Positions 59,195-64,000 of a stretch of DNA of 64,000 nucleotides are shown in pieces. The position numbers and the translations under genes are program-made. Each line of letters begins with the position of its first letter. The first letter of the stretch is position 1. Location of the stretch: assembly GCA_902729315.2 (NCBI GenBank), contig LR746268.1, positions 1,667,501 to 1,731,500 on the forward strand, written 5' to 3'. The notes under the pieces are model-generated. The model had not been told where the DNA came from. It saw nothing but the letters and a program-made list of their open reading frames with translations, and did not search any database. This DNA is from Spirodela intermedia. Lineage: Eukaryota > Streptophyta > Magnoliopsida > Alismatales > Araceae.

Positions 59195-59929
59195 ATTGGC
59201 CCCCCTCAGGACTTATCCTGTCCGTCCGTCCAGATCTCTCCGACAACGGCAGAAATCTCGCCGCCCGTCCACTCCGACGTACAGAAACCCTACCCATTCT
59301 CTCTCTATATCTCTATCTCTGCCTTCAAAACGCGGACTATTTCCAGAGGGGGCCCACTCAAGTGGGTTTTTTAATTTCCTTTTTAGGAGGCTTCCATGTT
59401 TGTCGGGTGGGGGCGGGCGCTGTGTCCGAGAGCCGTCTCGGGAAGTCCCCTTCCATCTTTCACCCCTCATTGGTCGGGATTTCTGGGGACGGGAATAAGC
59501 ATCCAAATCTGGACATAGCCTCCAAAAGAGGCAAGAGAGCCCCCTCCTCCCCACCGCGAAGACAGGGGACCTTCCCTCCCCACCCGAAGTGGGGATACCA
59601 AAGGTGTCTCTCTTTCTCTTCTTAACCCCCCGGCATCCCAATCTCTCTCCTCTCCTGTGTCACCACCGTCTTCCTCTCAGAGTCTCGGCGTCTCCCGGAG
59701 GCTCCGCCAGATTTTGCAGTTGAGTCGACATTTCTACGCGAACACGGCCGCCCATCGTCGATCTTCCCAATTGTCTTCTTTCCTTCTTCCTCAGTCTACT
59801 CTCGATCCTCCCTTTAGATTCTTAGGGTAGATTCTGAGGAGGACGTTTCTTGTTCTCGTTGTGCGGGATTAACAGGTGCTTACGGAGAGAGGAGAAGAAG
59901 AGGAAGGAGAGGGTGAGAGGGAGAGTCAG

Positions 59930-60668
59930 ATGGCGCGGGAGAAGATAAAGATAAGGAAGATAGAGAACACAGCGGCAAGGCAGGTGACCTTCTCGAAGAG
60001 ACGGCGGGGGCTATTCAAGAAGGCGCAGGAGCTGGCCATCCTGTGTGACGTCGACGTTGGACTCATCGTCTTTTCCTCCACAGGAAAGCTCTACGACTTC
60101 TCCAGCACCAGGTGCCCACAGTTCCAACCTCGTCGCCCACTTTCCCTTTTTAGATCTCTTACATATTCCATGATTATTGGTGCACGTAATTCTTCACGTC
60201 CTTCCGCCCCCATCCCTCTCTCTCTATACCTCTCGTCACCCGTGTTGTCAAATTTATCTTACACTATTCTCTCTCTCTATTTTCTCTCCTGTCTGAGGTT
60301 GTCCTTTACAGACTACATTAAACTGCAAGGACATGCGTGTGAAGAAAGCTTACATTTCTGTCCAGAATAGGTTGTTTGCCTCCGTTATTGTTGCGGATTC
60401 CGGTTGGTTTAGGTAGCTCAGGGCCATTCTTCTAGCTAGACTCCGCAGCTCTTCCTCTCCTTTCTTCCCAGATCCCTGCGCCAGTTCCTTCAGTTGCCAA
60501 CGGAAGAAATAACACCTTGAATGGTTAGCAAGGATAGGCATCTGAAAGGAATGCTGCAGCCAAAGGCCTGGAGTAGTCCTCGGATTCCCTTTACAAGCTT
60601 GGACCGGTAGGTCTCCCAATAACAATCGTCTTCTCGAGACCTCACCGCAGTTTTTACGTCTTAAGGCG

Positions 60669-60750
<82 letters not shown>

Positions 60751-63700
60751 TCTCGCTCTATCAAGGTGACAAAGATCATGAATACCCATGGAAACCAATC
60801 TTTTCGTTCTATTTATATTTTTTTCCATCTATATGATTAATAAAAAACTGAGTTCCCCACGACCCAAAGCTCTCTTTCACTTCGAATTCCTAATCCGGAA
60901 AACTGGATTCCAAAACGTCAAATCCATGCACGATAACCCACACTGAACAATCCTCGGCTTTGAGTGAAGCTAGGTATACTCATGAGATCAAAAACTTTCT
61001 ACCTATCTACCTATCTACCTATCTATCTATCCATCCATCCATCCGTCCATCCATCCATCCATCTGTGACCATCTCTATCACGCTACAAGCAACGACATTC
61101 ACTGAATATCGACATCAGATATATGAATTTCTTTGGCCTCCGGCGATTGAACAAAAGATCACGAAAAGAAAACTGTTACCATCGATGTCACCATTTTGGA
61201 TCAAGCCTGAACCCTCCTTTCCTATTTCCTGAACGTTATTAATCTTGGGTTTATTAATAAATGACTGCTATTGTCATCTACTATGACATCTGGGTTTTTA
61301 TAATTTATCCTGTTGTTATACTCCTTTGTATACTAGGCTCTGCTATTGTCTGTTCTAAGATTACTCAGAATATTTGGCATTCTAATCGAGCATTGTTTTC
61401 CACATCTTCATACATAAATGCATGCATATAATCAGCAAGATGATAATTAGTCTGAGGTTGTTTTCAAGTGCTAGGATTTGATTATTTAATAGATTATTAA
61501 AAGGGCTGAAAGGCCGTATTCAATATATATGTCTTCTTTGGTGCTTGAGTATGAATCGATATTCTATTTGAATGCATTCTATGTCCCTTTTGTTGTCCTT
61601 TATGTGAATGTGTCTTCAATTAGATGTTCTATTAGCTTCGTTGATTCCTTTACATGATGGCAGTACTATTGATAGGTGTTGCTCGTAGCTTTATTTATTT
61701 TGCATTAATCGAATTTATTTCATGTAAATTCCGTACAAGTATTGTACATGTACTAGTTTAAGTAGACTTTGAAGAGTCATCAGGACGTCTTCATAGATTT
61801 TGAACTTGCTGGTAAGTTATCATATCATTGAAACAACACCCAAGAATGCCAATGAGGTTGCTTGTAATTTATAAGTAACATTCAAGTTCGTGATAATCAT
61901 CTGAATTGCAACCAGTTGCGAAATGTTAAGTATACTGAAGAGTCAATACCTATAATTCAGAGATATTCATTTGTTAAAAAATGGAATATTCTACAACTAA
62001 AGCACCTCTAAGGTTGAACATTTATAAAAATTCTCAAGTATATTTTATCCATAAATTATTTTCTTCTTTCATCTATTGTAAAATTGTGACTATTCAAAAT
62101 AAAACGAGCATGCCATTTATTGCCATATTTAAAGTTTCAAACTGTACTCTTACAAAATTGTATTTATTCAATGAAAACTAATACTGAGTGATTGAGTGAA
62201 CAATTTTGAATTCAAAAAGGGTATTTTTTATATAACTTTGAGTTTATAAAATTATCTAGGCTATATGCATGATAAATATATATATATATATTTAAAATTA
62301 TGGGTACATGTTAAATTTTTGAATAGTTTCATTAATGCATTACACTTTGCTTAATATTTCTCCTTCAAATATTACTAAATATTATTAACATTGGAGGTAG
62401 TATGCATACTATCTATATTTATTTTGATATTCTTTTAGGAGATTTTGATAAGATAGAATTACCAACTGAGTTTTTAATTTCAAGAAATTATTTGGAGAAA
62501 TTACTTCAATGTTAGTGCAAAATGAAGTGATTTTTTTAAAAAATACCTCAAATTGTGTTAAAATGGATCTCACTCCTTTCATTGCACTTTTATGAACCTA
62601 GTGTAAGTAGTTACCACATTGGATCATTATTCGATTTATTATGCATAGGAAATGAATAACTTTTGCTCAAAATTGAGGACACCTTGTTGAAAAATAATTG
62701 ACTTGTCTAATAAATCACAAGATGTCGATTATATCTCTTTGAATGGGTAAAAATCAAAGGGATTCTTTAGGTTACATGTGATTCTAAGAGTTGAAAGGAA
62801 AGATCTTATTCACCATGATCTAGAATAACCTTTTTAAGGCTGCCATGTTAGGATTGTGCTTGTGTGTGGTGAAACCTTAGTTCAATTTTATATCAATTCA
62901 TTTTGTATCACAAATAGTAGTCTTGCCCATTTTGTTTACCATAAATTTGTAAAATAAAATATTTATCTCTGTCTTAAGAATCATCTCAACTACCTTTCAG
63001 CCATATCACTCACATCATAGAACCTCTGTAAAGTTTGTAATTTCAATATTTTTCATTACATTATTCCCATTCCAATTAGCCTCAAAGCTGACCCAAAAGT
63101 TTGTGGTTCCTTTTTCACATTTAATGCTAGCTCTTCTTTTTCTAAAAAAATTCATTGGGAATAGATTTTGTCATTTTTTAACTGCCATAGAATATCCTAT
63201 CCACGAATATCTTATTAGAGGAGGTAAATCCAAGGACTGAAGGTCATTTTAGCACCTTATGAAATGAAATTAATAAATACCCTAAATTATGTTAAAATTA
63301 GTTTTGTGTCCTTTCATTGTACATGTATGAAGCTAGTATAGGTGGTTATAACCTTGGGTCATATTTCACATTTCTTATCCAATAGGAAATGAATATCTTT
63401 TTCTCATAACTGAGTACTTCTCATTGATAAACGAATGATTTGTCAGATTAACAATTAATTGCCAATTATATCTCTTTGAAAGTGTCAAAATCAAGGAGCC
63501 TCTCTGGGTTACTTTTGATTCTAAGAGGTGAAAGGGAAGAAAATTTTATCACATCATGTTAACATTTTAATAGGAAGACAAAAGAGCATTACTCTTATAT
63601 GTGGTGAAAACTTTAGATCAACTGTATACCAATTCATTATGTATCACACATACTAGTCTTGTCCATTTTGTTTACATTAAATATGTAAAATAAAATATTT

Positions 63701-64000
63701 ATATCAGCCTTAAGAATCATCTCAACTAGCATTCAGCCATATCACTCACATTATAAAGCCTCACTAAAGTTTATAATTTCAACCTTTTGCATTACGTTAT
63801 TCCCATTTCAATTAGCCTCAAAGTTGACCCAAAAGCTTGTGGTTCCTTTTTCATATTTAATGCTAGCTCTTCTTCTTTTTGGAATTTCTTTTGGAATTGA
63901 CTTTGTCATTTTTGTCTACCATGGAATACACTATCCACGAATATCTTACTAGAGAAGGTAAATCCGACTGATGATCATAGCACATTACCTCATATTCTTG
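59930..64000 (+). CDS. SVP/StMADS11-like MADS-box gene, 5' part only
   Basis: The first coding exon (59930-60111, 182 nt, 60 codons plus 2 nt) encodes a complete MADS domain: [57 protein letters not shown]. It ends ACCAG|GTGCCC, the same donor context and phase as the minus-strand paralogue. It matches canonical SVP proteins more closely than its neighbour (53/60 identical; differences at residues 2, 14, 33, 36, 41, 52 and 56). The start MAREK is the family start; an in-frame ATG at 59876 lies at a likely splice acceptor and is not used. I find no exon for the I, K or C regions up to 64000, so intron 1 exceeds 3.9 kb and the remaining exons lie outside the window, or the gene is a fragment. 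Confidence 0.82.
60672..60755. repeat. Long (CT)n microsatellite in intron 1
   Basis: About 37 uninterrupted CT units (60672-60746), then CCCTCTCTCGCTC. It is the longest simple repeat in the window and lies about 560 bp inside intron 1 of the plus-strand MADS gene. Confidence 0.97.
61000..61062. repeat. Tetranucleotide microsatellite (CTAC/CTAT/CCAT)n
   Basis: Units of CTAC and CTAT change into CCAT units with one CCGT, about 15 units in total. The compound structure suggests an old repeat with point changes. Confidence 0.9.
62540..64000. repeat. Tandem duplication, about 735-bp unit
   Basis: Two diverged copies lie in direct orientation. Anchors are ATATCTCTTTGAA at 62731 and 63468 (737 apart) and CTATCCACGAATATCTTA at about 63197 and 63931 (about 734 apart), with many shared blocks between, such as TTAAGAATCATCTCAACTA. 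The second copy reaches the window edge, so further copies may exist. It lies in or downstream of the first intron of the MADS gene. Confidence 0.8.

Larger units (their letters stand above)
60112..62539 (+). other. Start of intron 1 of the plus-strand MADS gene
   Basis: Apart from the microsatellites at 60672 and 61000 and a short (TA)n at 62277-62291, this is AT-rich, single-copy-looking DNA without recognisable exons. ORFs at 60350-60625 (minus), 60960-61232 and 61981-62181 show no motif. Confidence 0.5.

Noticed and set aside
59876-59929. N-terminal extension of the plus-strand MADS protein from the ATG at 59876
   Set aside because: Family proteins start MAREK/MTREK, and the extension is Glu/Gly-rich leader sequence next to a splice-acceptor-like TTAACAG.
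1-64000. CRISPR arrays, bacterial operons, phage or defence systems
   Set aside because: The sequence is clearly plant nuclear DNA; the regular repeats found are microsatellites, tandem duplications and LTRs, without spacer-repeat structure or cas-like genes.
60112-64000. Downstream exons (I, K, C regions) of the plus-strand MADS gene inside the window
   Set aside because: No segment encodes an I-region or K-domain sequence with matching splice sites and phase; the AT-rich DNA to the edge looks intronic.

Overview
This window is plant nuclear DNA, most likely from a monocot. The evidence is plant-type genes with introns (SVP-like MADS-box, AT-hook/PPC protein, universal stress protein, nepenthesin-like aspartic protease), very GC-rich third positions in the intron-poor coding regions set in AT-rich intergenic DNA, many (GA)n/(CT)n tracts, and decayed Ty1/copia and Ty3/gypsy LTR retrotransposons. 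The exact taxon cannot be fixed from the sequence alone.

Region 1 (1-29 kb) is a retrotransposon nest. A degenerate Sirevirus-like copia element runs on the + strand from about 5.6 kb: 5' LTR, gag, integrase, RT, RNase H, a long post-pol region, then a 3' LTR starting at 15967. It was hit twice. A 1.7 kb Athila-type solo LTR (10339-12073) sits in its RT, and a composite Athila-type insertion (17570-24573) sits in its 3' LTR, so the end of that LTR reappears at about 24.57-24.68 kb. A second copia pol remnant (24.8-29.0 kb) is itself split by another Athila-type solo LTR (25463-27716) with a perfect 5-bp target-site duplication. Every reading frame here is broken by stops.

Region 2 (30-46 kb) is gene space: two unexplained GC-rich islands (30.2-30.75 and 31.3-31.65 kb), an aspartic protease gene (+, 32747-34123) with a 73-bp tandem array downstream, a four-exon universal stress protein gene (-, 37333-40760), microsatellite-rich DNA with short tandem duplications, and an intronless AHL gene (-, 44104-45129).

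Region 3 (46.5-64 kb) holds two SVP/StMADS11-type MADS-box genes arranged head to head. The minus-strand gene is complete (seven coding exons, 234 codons, 7.5 kb first intron, probable leader intron). The plus-strand gene has its first coding exon at 59930-60111 and runs off the right edge inside its first intron. Their first exons are 53/60 identical and share the same splice-donor context, so they are local inverted paralogues. Nothing suggests an operon-like system; the best leads are the divergent MADS pair, a non-canonical PPC motif in the AHL protein, and odd repeat architectures.
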